A stretch of 64,000 nt of DNA from the NCBI RefSeq assembly GCF_932526225.1, contig NC_064040.1, positions 1,116,001-1,180,000 of the forward strand. Direction: 5' to 3'. This document shows positions 13,470 to 31,473 of the stretch, one piece after another (the stretch's first letter is position 1; each line of letters begins with the position of its first letter). A program made the position numbers and the translations under genes. The DNA is from Nematostella vectensis (Eukaryota; Cnidaria; Anthozoa; Actiniaria; Edwardsiidae). Under the pieces are notes generated by a model. It was not told where the DNA came from, searched no databases, and saw nothing but the letters and a program-made list of their open reading frames with translations.

Positions 13470-14830
13470 ACACTCATAGGTTTTTTTAGAACAAGATACT
13501 TATATAATATAAAACTAAAAACAAACTTTTGCTTTTTAAATAATAAATCTGTAAAGAAAACAGTTTTCCATCAACCTAAAGATAATGGGAAAGGGGATAT
13601 TTTAGAAAAATACTGAATATAATTATCACATTATTGTTATTATATTTTCTTTTCAAACATTTAAGGAAGAGTCATATTTCTTCCTTTTTCTTCTCCGTGT
13701 TGACTATTTTTATGCAATTGATGCTCTTTGCTATTTCCCCTCTACACCAAAAATAAATTAATGAACAGATTTGATTTTTAAATTAGAAATTTTCATTTAT
13801 TACTTTCACTGATATTTTCTTTTTAGGATTTTCTTTCCAAGTCTCTTGCCCATTACATTTATTTTAGATGTTTAGATTTATTTCATTGGAATAGTTAGAT
13901 CCAGGGTTTCTCAAAACACCAAAATAAAATGCATTACTGGATGTATATTTGTAGATATTAATTCCCATGGGGACAGAAAATCACCGCTTAAAATGGTACA
14001 TTAAATCTTCAGCATTTCATCTTATCTAAAATTGTGTCTGACACTATATTCCATCTTTGAAATTCTGTTTTATCCATTGTTCTTCGCAAGAACAAAGCTT
14101 GTCAGAATGTAGCTTTACAAATGTACATTAATGGAACTTTTATTGAGGGGAAGGGTTTTTTAGGGCAAGATACTTAAACTTTATAACACTAGCAACAACC
14201 TTGTTCTTTTTCAATAATAGAATTCTGTTCACATAGCTTGGATAGCAAAGACATGGCCTCTTTAGAGGCCTGTGGTGGTGAAAGGGTTAAGTTAATGGGA
14301 AAGGGGAAATGTCAAGAACTGCTCAATCAAATTATTTTCATTACTGTTATATTTTTTTCACCAAACCTTTCAAGTTGAGTCAACTCACATTATATCTCCT
14401 CTCCCGTCGATTATTTTTTAGTCAATTGATATTCTTTGGTTCCTCTCTATTCCAAACATAGATCAATGAAAGGGTTAGGTTTGAAATTAGAAGTTAGCAT
14501 TTTCAATCTGTTTTTTCTTCATTGCATTCATTTGGGAGTAGGCCACCAACAACAAGGCCACTATATGGTAAAGTGGGGTGCACCAATATGTAATGCATGA
14601 AAGGAGATATATTTTTGGATTTTAATTTCCAGAAATTTTTCTGAATATTCGGTCCACTAAATCAATACATAAAAATCACAGTATGGCATCTAAACAGTCT
14701 AAATATATTATTTTGAATCTTTGGAATGCTGTTACATCCATGACATTTTCTGCACAAGGGCAAAGATTGTGGGAGTATTGTTTTGATTAAAAAAAAGATA
14801 TTCATAATGGAACTTCTATGATGGGACATA
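13470..14830 (+). repeat. Ancient tandem duplication, ~700-bp unit
   Basis: Two diverged copies (about 13470-14150 and 14150-14830) share ordered blocks in the same direction. These include TTTTTTAG..CAAGATACTT, AATGGGAAAGGGG (13585 and 14295), a TCAATTGAT-like block with TTTGGT/CTTTGC, ATCAATGAA-like blocks before GATTT/GGTTT, and TCCATTGTTCTTCGC versus TCCATGACATTTTCTGC. No ORF is conserved. It could be two copies of an old repeat family. Confidence 0.6.
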
Positions 14831-15276
14831 AGAATTTACCATTAGACTCTTGACAACTTTGACAGCCATATCCACACCAGGAGTTGTGTTTGTTAACTTT
14901 GATGTACTGCATAATTTAAATTATTGAATAAGGCCTGTATCCATTTGGTTGGTACAATAAATAAATCTCAGTAGAGAGCAGGAACCTAGATCCCCCAATA
15001 ATACCTTTGATCAGTCAACACAAAAGGTGTTTATGCTGGCTCCGCTTTTAGACAGTGCCTAAATCTATATATTAATAATCTTCTGTTCCCTGGGATAAAA
15101 CACATAATTCAATGAAATATATTAAATCTATTTCACGGCATCCATTTCAAAAATTTGTTTCGTCAAAAGCGGAAGTCAATAGTGACCGGTCACGCAATCC
15201 GCTCTTTTATGAAAGATCCCCTGAAGCGGAAAGCATAACATTACGCGTGAACTAAAAATAGCTAAGGTTGAAAGAC

Positions 15277-15282
15277 TATAAA
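15277..15282 (+). promoter_or_regulatory. TATA box upstream of RNF217
   Basis: TATAAA lies about 143 bp before the RNF217 start codon, in a GC-richer stretch with no upstream ATG of note. A 12-bp palindrome GTGACCGGTCAC lies 85 bp further upstream (about 15182). Assignment as the core promoter is inference. Confidence 0.4.
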
Positions 15283-15424
15283 GCCCGCGCATAAAACACA
15301 ACGTGTGCAGTTAGCGTCAGCACAGAGGCGAGAAACAAGTGCAGTGATAGGCTCTGGACGCTTGTGAGACAGCCTATAAAGCTCACTGACATAACAGACA
15401 TATTTTTTCCCTTGTTCAAGAATT

Positions 15425-18400
15425 ATGAGCTCCACTTATGACCCATGCTATGTTTGTCTCACGTTCGTTGCATTGTCGGAATCAGTATTAAGCGAGTGTT
15501 GTGGGGGTAAAACATGCAAGGAGTGTCTTCGCTATCATATAGAGGAAAAGGTTACTCAGGGCATCGTGCAGATAATATGCCCATTTGAGAACTGCGATGG
15601 AGTTCTTTCTGAAACTGTTATCAAGGAAATTTCAGATGAAGAGATTTGGAAAAAGTACGTAAAGTTTAAAGTGGATCGCGATCCAAATTCGAGCGTTAAG
15701 ACTTGCCCTAATTGCGCGATGGTTTTCAGAAAACAGCCTTTAAAGGAACAAGATCAGCAAAACGTGTGCGCAACAAAATCCAAGAAAAAAGAGAAAAAGG
15801 AACAAATTTCCAAAGATTGTAAAATAGTTTGTGAAGAATGTAAATTCGTGTGGTGCTTTGACTGTCATGCCCCGTGGCATTATGGGATATCCTGTGAGAA
15901 GTTCTGCAAAGGAGACACCTCGTTGAGAATCTGGGCGAGAAATCGCGGGGCTCTCACACGGAACGCGACACAATGCCCGAAATGCCGGGTGTACATCCAG
16001 AGGATATCGGGGTGCGATAGCATGGCCTGTTCTAGGTAAGAGAATTTAGAGGATATCGGGGTGCGATAGCATGGCCTGTTCTAGGTAAAAGAATTTAGAG
16101 GATATCGGGGTGCGATAGCATGGCCTGTTCTAGGTACGAGAATTTAGAGGATATCGGGGTGCGATAGCATGGCCTGTTCTAGGTAAGAGAATTTAGAGGA
16201 TATCGGGGTGCGATAGCATGGCCTGTTCTAGGTAAGAGAATTTAGAGGATATCGGGGTGCGATAGCATGGCCTGTTCTAGGTAAGAGAATTTAGAGGATA
16301 TCGGGGTGCGATAGCATGGCCTGTTCTAGGTAAGAGAATTTAGAGGATATCGGGGTGCGATAGCATGGCCTGTTCTAGGTAAGAGAATTTAGAGGATATC
16401 GGGGTGCGATAGCATGGCCTGTTCTAGGTAAGAGAATTTAGAGGATATCGGGGTGCGATAGCATGGTCTGTTCTAGGTAAGAGAATTTAGAGGATATCGG
16501 GGTGCGATAGCATGGCCTGTTCTAGGTAAGAGAATTTAGAGGATATCGGGGTGCGATAGCATGGCCTGTTCTAGGTAAGAGAATTTAGAAGATATCGGGG
16601 TGCAATAGCATGGCCTGTTCTAGGTAAGAGAATTTAGAGGATATCGGGGTGCGATAGCATGGCCTGTTCTAGGTGAGAGAATTTAGAAGATATCGGGGTG
16701 CGATAGCATGGCCTGTTCTAGGTAAGAGAATTTAGAGGATATCGGGGTGCGATAGCATGGCCTGTTCTAGGTAAGAGAATTTAGAGGATATCGGGGTGCG
16801 ATAGCATGGCCGGTTCTGGGTAAGAAAATTTAGAAGATATCGGGGTGCGATAGCATGGCCTGTTCTAGGTAAGAGAATTTAGAGGATATCGGGGTGCGAT
16901 AGCATGGCCTGTTCTAGGTAAGAGAATTTAGAGGATATCGGGGTGCGATAGCATGGCCTGTTCTAGGTAAGAGAATTTAGAGGATATCGGGGTGCGATAG
17001 CATGGTCTGTTCTAGGTAAGAGAATTTAGAGGATATCGGGGTGCGATAGCATGGCCTGTTCTAGGTAAGAGAATTTAGTGGATATCGGGGTGCGATAGCA
17101 TGGCCTGTTCTAGGTAAGAGAATTTAGAAGTATGGGGTGCGATAGCATGGCCTGTTCTAGGTAAGAGAATTTAGAGGATATCGGGGTGCGATAGCATGGC
17201 CTGTTCTAGGTAAGAGAATTTAGAGGATATCGGGGTGCGATAGCATGGCCTGTTCTAGGTAAGAGAATTTAGAAGATATCGGGGTGCAATAGCATGGCCT
17301 GTTCTAGGTAAGAGAATTTAGAGGATATCGGGGTGCGATAGCATGGCCTGTTCTAGGTGAGAGAATTTAGAAGATATCGGGGTGCGATAGCATGGCCTGT
17401 TCTAGGTAAGAGAATTTAAAGGATATCGGGGTGCGATAGCATGGCCTGTTCTAGGTAAGAGAATTTAGAGGATATCGGGGTGCGATAGCATGGCCGGTTC
17501 TGGGTAAGAAAATTTAGAAGATATCGGGGTGCGATAGCATGGCCTGTTCTAGGTAAGAGAATTTAGAGGATATCGGGGTGCGATAGCATGGTCTGTTCTA
17601 GGTACGAGAATTTAGAGGATATCGGGGTGCGATAGCATGGCCTGTTCTAGGTAAGAGAATTTAGAGGATATCGGGGTGCGATAGCATGGTCTGTTCTAGG
17701 TAAGAGAATTTAGAGGATATCGGGGTGCGATAGCATGGCCTGTTCTAGGTAAGAGAATTTAGTGGATATCGGGGTGCGATAGCATGGCCTGTTCTAGGTA
17801 AGAGAATTTAGAGGATATCGGGGTGCGATAGCATGGCCTGTTCTAGGTAAGAGAATTTAGAGGATATCGGGGTGCGATAGCATGGCCTGTTCTAGGTAAG
17901 AGAATTTAGAGGATATCGGGGTGCGATAGCATGGTCTGTTCTAGGTAAGAGAATTTAGAGGATATCGGGGTGCGATAGCATGGCCTGTTCTAGGTAAGAG
18001 AATTTAGAGGATATCGGGGTGCGATAGCATGGCCTGTTCTAGGTAAGAGAATTTAGAGGATATCGGGGTGCGATAGCATGGCCTGTTCTAGGTAAGAGAA
18101 TTTAGAGGATATCGGGGTGCGATAGCATGGCCTGTTCTAGGTAAGAGAATTTAGAAGTATGGGGTGCGATAGCATGGCCTGTTCTAGGTAAGAGAATTTA
18201 GAGGATATTGGGGTGCGATAGCATGGCCTGTTCTAGGTAAGAGAATTTAGAGGATATCGGGGTGCGATAGCATGGCCTGTTCTGGGTAAGAAAATTTAGA
18301 AGATATCGGGATGCGATAGCATGACCTGTTCTAGGTAAGAGAATTTAGATTATATCGGGGTGCGATAGCATGGCCTGTTCTAGGTCAGAGAATTTAGAGG

Positions 18401-19454
18401 ATATCGGGGTACGATAGCATGGCCTGTTCTAGGTAAAAGAATTTAGAGGATATCGGGGTGCAATAGCATGGCCTGTTCTAGGTAAGAGAATTTAGAGGAT
18501 ATCGGGGTGCGATAGCATGGCCTGTTCTTGGTAAGAGAATTTAGAGGATATCGGGGTGCGATAGCATGGTCTGTTCTAGGTAAGAGAATTTAGAGGATAT
18601 CGGGGTGCGATAGCATGGCCTGTTCTAGGTAAGAGAATTTAGAGGATATCGAGGTGCGATAGCATGGCCTGTTCTAGGTAAGAGAATTTAGAGGATATCG
18701 GGGTGCGATAGCATGGCCTGTTCTAGGTAAGAGAATTTAGTGGATATCGGGGTGCGATAGCATGGCCTGTTCTAGGTAAGAGAATTTAGAGGATATCGGG
18801 GTGCGATAGCATGGCCTGTTCTTGGTAAGAGAATAGGACGAGCCCTGTCCCTTGTCTCTCTACAGTTAGCAACACATATTTTTGCCTCTCCATAGAGTTA
18901 TTTTGTCCAACTGCAAGTGCAGTCTCTACGAACTGAAGAACCGCCTAACCACCCTGTAAGCGCGGCCCTAGGGGGGAGGGGTGCGGGAGTACTTTTTTTT
19001 GCTAGTTTCTACGGTCGATAACACAGTAATTGTGATCATTTTTTCCCAGTTTTTGAAGGTTTCAGCTTATGTTAATCAGTATTATGAGTATGTTCTTATT
19101 TTTGTTTCTTGAGTATAAATGCTCCTTCGCTAATACTATCTAATACATATTTTCTGTCGCAGATGTCAGACTCAGTTCTGTTACAGATGCGGAAGGCATT
19201 TCCGTGGTAACCGTTTCCTTGGCGACCACCATGACGCACTAAGCGTATTTGGTTGCAAATACAAGTATAAGCCTGACAACCCGACTCAGAGAAAGGCTGC
19301 GAGAGGGGCCCTTCTCAGCGCTAAGGTCTTGGCGCTGCCCTTTGTAGCTGGCGCCGCGGCGGGGGCTGGTTGCGTAGTACTGGGTCTAGGGATCTTTATA
19401 GTCCCTGCCTATGTCTCTTACAAGGTTATAAAGAAAAGGAAAAACGCTAAATAA
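15425..19454 (+). CDS. RNF217: RBR E3 ubiquitin ligase, RNF217 orthologue
   Basis: This is a RING-between-RING ubiquitin ligase that passes ubiquitin through a catalytic cysteine; it is membrane-anchored at the C-terminus. Exons: 15425-16035 and 19163-19454 (phase 2, TCTAG|gtaaga...cgcag|ATGTC), giving 300 residues. RING1 ligands include C8, C11, C31, C34, C52 and C57. The IBR includes C94, C97, C136, C139, C144, C147, H152 and C157. RING2 has C184, C187, the predicted catalytic C197 (SGCDSMAC) and C202, continued in exon 2 as CQTQFCYRCG. Exon 2 then encodes FGCKYKY and a hydrophobic membrane segment (about 255-290) ending in a KKRKN tail. The order and the FGCKY block match vertebrate RNF217. 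The single intron splits RING2 and carries the 49-bp array, whose units copy the end of exon 1. An in-frame TAA follows at 16037-16039 if the first donor is not used. Confidence 0.93.
15998..18836 (+). repeat. 49-bp array copying RNF217 exon 1 donor, ~58 units
   Basis: Units of 49 bp run without a break from the coding end of exon 1 to 18836. Each unit has 37 nt identical or nearly so to the end of exon 1 (coding RISGCDSMACSR) and then the donor GTAAGAGAATTT. Most copies keep TCTAG|GTAAG. Variants include GTGAG, GTACG, GTCAG and a unit shortened to GAAGTATGGGG (17129 and 18153). A block of variants is repeated 684 bp apart (CGGTTCTGGG at 16811 and 17495), which shows a higher-order repeat of about 14 units. 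The first unit is exonic; the remainder is intronic. Confidence 0.95.
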
Positions 19455-19580
19455 TTAGAGTTTGATTCCTTAAAAAGTTGCAATGTTTCCTCCCATTGTG
19501 TCCATTTCCTCCAGTAAGTTAAATGTGCTTGTTCTTCTTCAAGTTTGTTTGATATTATAAAAACGACTGTACTGTATTTT

Positions 19581-19590
19581 AATAAATAAA
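19581..19590 (+). terminator. Polyadenylation signals of RNF217
   Basis: Two overlapping AATAAA hexamers (19581 and 19585) lie about 127 bp after the stop codon. Confidence 0.55.
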
Positions 19591-19820
19591 GATAATCAAT
19601 TGGTTGGCTGTTTGCCAAATTTGGTTTCTATTTTATTGTCCCAAACTGAACCGCGTCCAATACAGCGTCCTATAAACCTATTAATGAAATGGCAATATTT
19701 TGCGAGCACGAACGCCTGCATTGAAGGCTATGAGCTCGCTAGAGGATCGAAATCGAGTAAAACCAAGGTAAATACAGCCAGTTGAGGTAAGAATGCGTGT
19801 TTATTCAAAATAAACAATAG

Positions 19821-19930
19821 CCTGCTAGCCGGCTCTCCAGTCGGTTTATTCGGAAATTACTATTTTCGTAATAAAACAAGTAATTTCCGGCTAAACACAT
19901 TGGAGATCCTGCTACCAGGCTACCCTAGCA
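19821..19930. mobile_element. Small foldback (MITE-like) element
   Basis: Imperfect inverted arms of about 45 bp start TAGCCTGCTAGCCGG on the left and end CCTGCTACCAGGCTA on the right. Both arms share CGGAAATTACT toward the centre. The element lies between RNF217 and VRK1. Confidence 0.6.
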
Positions 19931-20063
19931 ACACTAGAAATCACTTTGGACTTAAATTGTCCTATAGCCCGTGGACTCTCCTGCCCTTCCCTCGAAGCTT
20001 GAAATTGGGCTTCCTGTGTTTGCTCTCCAAATACGGTCATGTTTAGCTTATATGGAGCAGAAA

Positions 20064-20126
20064 TTGGCGGGAACATCAAGTCTTACTCAACAATCAAACA
20101 TGGCGGTTGAAGTAAAACGAAACTGA
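20064..20126 (+). promoter_or_regulatory. Putative VRK1 promoter: E2F-like site, ATGGCGG, uORF
   Basis: TTGGCGGGAA at 20064-20073 matches the E2F consensus. AACATGGCGG at 20098-20107 resembles the YY1-type initiator element. Its ATG at 20100 opens an eight-codon uORF that stops at 20126, upstream of the VRK1 start at 20219. Function is inferred from motif and position. Confidence 0.45.
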
Positions 20127-20218
20127 GCCTCAACGACTCTAAATAGCGTGGTTACTGGTCCAATTTAGCGATATTACACACTGGAAACCTCCTTACAACT
20201 AATCCTTAAGCTTAAAAC

Positions 20219-28572
<8,354 letters not shown>

Positions 28573-28589
28573 CTCAAGAAGAGAAGAGT

Positions 28590-28730
28590 CATTTAACCGG
28601 GCAACCTGTGTTATCTAAAAAGGGGAGGGGTCAGAAGGGAGAAAATATAACTGGGCTACCTGTGTTATCTAAAAATGGGAGGAGTCAGAAGGGAGAAAAT
28701 ATAACCAAGCTACCTGTTTCATCTAAAACT
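28590..28730 (+). repeat. 58-bp repeat in VRK1 3' UTR, 2.3 copies
   Basis: Units with CTACCTGTGTTATCTAAAAA, GGGAGG, GTCAGAAGGGAGAAAATATA begin 18 bp after the stop codon. Confidence 0.8.
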
Positions 28731-28944
28731 TTAGACATATTGAGCTTTCGAACAACATAGTGGATAAATAGCCATATTTTTTTTTTTACTATCACAAGAT
28801 GGTATGGAAAAAGCACCCCATTAGCCCTGCCTAGGAAGAATGCTGTTCCAATGAGTTTGTAAATACCGTGTGTATTTTTAAAATAAGCTAAACCAAGGCA
28901 TGTTTCATTTTCTGTGTGTTATCAGGACATCAATTATTGTTCGG

Positions 28945-28956
28945 AATAAAAATAAA
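28945..28956 (+). terminator. Polyadenylation signals of VRK1
   Basis: Two adjacent AATAAA hexamers lie about 373 bp after the VRK1 stop. Transcription converges with IPPK from the other strand. Confidence 0.55.
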
Positions 28957-28972
28957 CTTTTTTAAACTTTAG

Positions 28973-29808
28973 GGATCTTACACAAAGTTCAGCAACACTA
29001 CAGTTCTTCTAGTCTTGGAAATCTATTTTTGGACAAATACTAAATTACCCTAATTCCCATCCGCTAATTCCTTAACAGAAAGCTCCAAGAACTTGCTAAA
29101 ACTAAATTTGGGTTGTATCTTATAAATGACATGTAATAGCAGCAAAAGAGTTGATCTTATATGTCTGCATAAGAATTGCCATATACAATACAAAGCACTA
29201 GAGCGATATTGGGATCAAACATCTGAAAAATCAAAGAATTTCTGCATCTGGCTGGCAATCATCTACTTTGTAGTTTGCAGGAGTTCTCCCCTCTATGTAA
29301 TTGTGCTGTAGTTGTGCTATGTAGTAGGTGATTTGTGCTACCCCCACTCCTCTCTACTTTGCAGAGGGCCCACCCCCTACTTTGTAGTTTGCAGATAGTG
29401 CGCAGTGCTATCCCCTACCCACATCAAGGGTAGCTCATATTGCTAAACCTAGTCAAGCTAGAATAGAATTTCATTTCTCGTGAGTTTGAGTTTATTTGAT
29501 CAGCAATTATTGTATTACAAAGCTATATACCATGGAAACTTGGAAATTTAGTGATTAAATTTCCCCTTAACCAAGATGATTAGTAAAAGTAATCTAATTT
29601 ACCTTTAAATATCAGAATGTTTTTAAGGATTTTTAGTAATTAGTTAATTAAGGTCATATTACTTTCACATTTTTGTACAGATATATAAAATTATTTGGTA
29701 TTAACTGAACAAATTGCACAATTGTTCAATTACCTTGTGAAAGAAAAAGGCCTTTTACAGCTAGGAAAGCAACACATCAATTAAGAACAGAGATTCTTCC
29801 TAACATAA
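28973..29808. other. Convergent 3' ends of VRK1 and IPPK
   Basis: No gene is recognised. TTTATT at 29491-29496 is AATAAA on the minus strand, about 312 bp after the IPPK stop, and may be its polyadenylation signal. A CTACTTTGTAGTTTGCAG phrase is repeated at 29264 and 29377. Confidence 0.45.
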
Positions 29809-31377
29809 TCAGCTTGATTCCTTAGAGTACTTTATGTAATTTGTGAAAGTATTCAGCATATCTTTGTTGTATTTCTCCACTCTGTCCACTTCTTTTGGGT
29901 CCAGATCCACAACACCAATAGCATAGACATGGCCTTCTTCACCAGACAAGCTTGGCACAAAGCATGTGTCATTGGATGGCTGGAGTCTTCTCTGAAATGT
30001 TATCATCACAGAGCAGTCCTTGGAAGTGTTTGCTATGGAGAACATGCAGACCAAAGACAACACATACAGCAGTGAGTCCTGATCACTCAGATCAAGATTA
30101 AGCAGAGTGTCTAGATCTGTAGTGACACTATTTCCCCCTGTGCAGCCTGCTTGAATGATGTTCTGCCATACTTTACTGTTGAAGTTCTTATCAAAGTCAA
30201 GTGCTTCTCTTAAGCTAGGGTTATCCTCAAAGTGCTGAATCAGCTTTTTGTACAGTGGGTACAGGCCCTGGATGTCTAGTACATCCATTTTTTGAAGAGC
30301 ATGAAGTCTTTGAAGCACACCGCCATGTCCAAAAGTCCTGGCATTACCTGGATGCTGAATCTTACTATTTTCCTGAAAAGGCTTTAAAACGTCATTTTGC
30401 TGTATAGAACCATTCTCCTGGCAAAGTTTTTCACTATTTTTTCCTACTAAACCACTGGAGCGAAAAACTTCAGGAGCTCCATAATTTGAATCATGAATTA
30501 AGATACCAATAACAGTTTTCAGAAATCTTTTGGTGATTGTACCAGTACAGCTGCATTCATGTGTGCCTTCAACTTCACTAGGGTTGTGGGTACCTTGTGC
30601 ACGGCTGAGGATTTGCTCAAGTTTCATCTCCGGGCAGCACAAATCATCCCCTGCACTGTCCAGTATCTCTTGCGAATAGACCATCTTCCCGTCCATAAAG
30701 ACCCTGAAGTTGTTTTGAGGACAAGAGACTAGACCCTCGAGAGCATAGTACACATGAGGTACATCACGGGAAAATAGGTTTACAGGGCAATACCTACTTC
30801 TGATTTTATGCTTACCCTCAGCTACTTTGGTGTATTGTAGCATGCAGTAGTAGCACACGGAGTATCTGAGGTGTTGGTCTGGGCTTATGTGGGGAGACGT
30901 TGGGAGAAATCCACATTTTGGTTTGATTTCTATAGAAAACGTGGGCTCTTTTCCATAATCGCTTGATTCGGGTAGAAAGCAAAGATCACGCATCAGTACC
31001 CCGTGCGTATAGCCAGTATCTACCGATTTATGAAGTCTAGCGCATGGTCTGTCGGCCCGGCAAATGGCATCTATATCAGCAAGAAATTGCTCGCTTAAAG
31101 CCACAACTTTACCTACACTGACGTAAAAGCCGTCCATAAGCGGCGAGAAAACACGTTTTGCGAACTCTAAACTGTTCGAAATCCTATCAAAACCTTGAAC
31201 TTTCTTCACGTCGCCGTTATTTGCTTTCTTCAGTCGAAGAACAACATTTTGTCCTCTGTACCCAACGACCATAGTGTCATTTCCTTCTCCACGATAAAAC
31301 CAAGAAGATCGGTCTTCTAACATTTGCTGAAATGCCGGAGATAACGCCAAACACTCGATTCCATCGTCCGCCGCCAT
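29809..31377 (-). CDS. IPPK: Inositol-pentakisphosphate 2-kinase
   Basis: This enzyme phosphorylates Ins(1,3,4,5,6)P5 at the 2-position to make InsP6, in nucleus and cytosol. It is a single uninterrupted frame. I choose the ATG at 31377 (MAADDGIE; 522 residues, against about 490 in vertebrates) because it starts shortly before the conserved FYRGEGNDTMV glycine-rich segment. An in-frame ATG at 31455 would add 26 arginine- and proline-rich residues and sit 18 bp from the CEBPZ start. Family motifs seen are EIKPKCGFLP, YCMLQYTKVAEGKHKIRSRY with CPVNLFS, DIQGLYPLYKKL, and TSKDCSVMITF. It lacks introns although its neighbours have many, which hints at a retroposed or intron-stripped copy, yet the frame is intact. 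It is divergently transcribed from CEBPZ. Confidence 0.93.
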   Translation of the reverse strand: MAADDGIECLALSPAFQQMLEDRSSWFYRGEGNDTMVVGYRGQNVVLRLKKANNGDVKKVQGFDRISNSLEFAKRVFSPLMDGFYVSVGKVVALSEQFLADIDAICRADRPCARLHKSVDTGYTHGVLMRDLCFLPESSDYGKEPTFSIEIKPKCGFLPTSPHISPDQHLRYSVCYYCMLQYTKVAEGKHKIRSRYCPVNLFSRDVPHVYYALEGLVSCPQNNFRVFMDGKMVYSQEILDSAGDDLCCPEMKLEQILSRAQGTHNPSEVEGTHECSCTGTITKRFLKTVIGILIHDSNYGAPEVFRSSGLVGKNSEKLCQENGSIQQNDVLKPFQENSKIQHPGNARTFGHGGVLQRLHALQKMDVLDIQGLYPLYKKLIQHFEDNPSLREALDFDKNFNSKVWQNIIQAGCTGGNSVTTDLDTLLNLDLSDQDSLLYVLSLVCMFSIANTSKDCSVMITFQRRLQPSNDTCFVPSLSGEEGHVYAIGVVDLDPKEVDRVEKYNKDMLNTFTNYIKYSKESS

Positions 31378-31473
31378 CTTGTCACGACCTCGTTCGTGCC
31401 CAGGCCTTCTCGGAGGAACGAGGCGTAGACTGCACTCCTTGATCAGCGGTGTCACCCACGTGTAGTAGCCAAA
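31378..31473. promoter_or_regulatory. Bidirectional promoter IPPK/CEBPZ
   Basis: Only 96 bp separate the chosen IPPK start from the CEBPZ start. CACGTG (31457-31462, an E-box) lies 11 bp before the CEBPZ ATG. Both start codons lie in YY1-like contexts: CAAGATGGCGGC on the minus strand and CCAAAATGGCTTCC on the plus strand. Regulation by MYC-type or YY1-type factors is inference. Confidence 0.55.

Noticed and set aside
15998-18836. CRISPR-like regular array
   Set aside because: Units are contiguous and nearly identical with no unique spacers, and the genome is animal.
31378-31455. IPPK start at the upstream ATG (31455)
   Set aside because: It adds 26 residues of arginine/proline-rich sequence with no family similarity; the ATG at 31377 has the better context and fits the family length.
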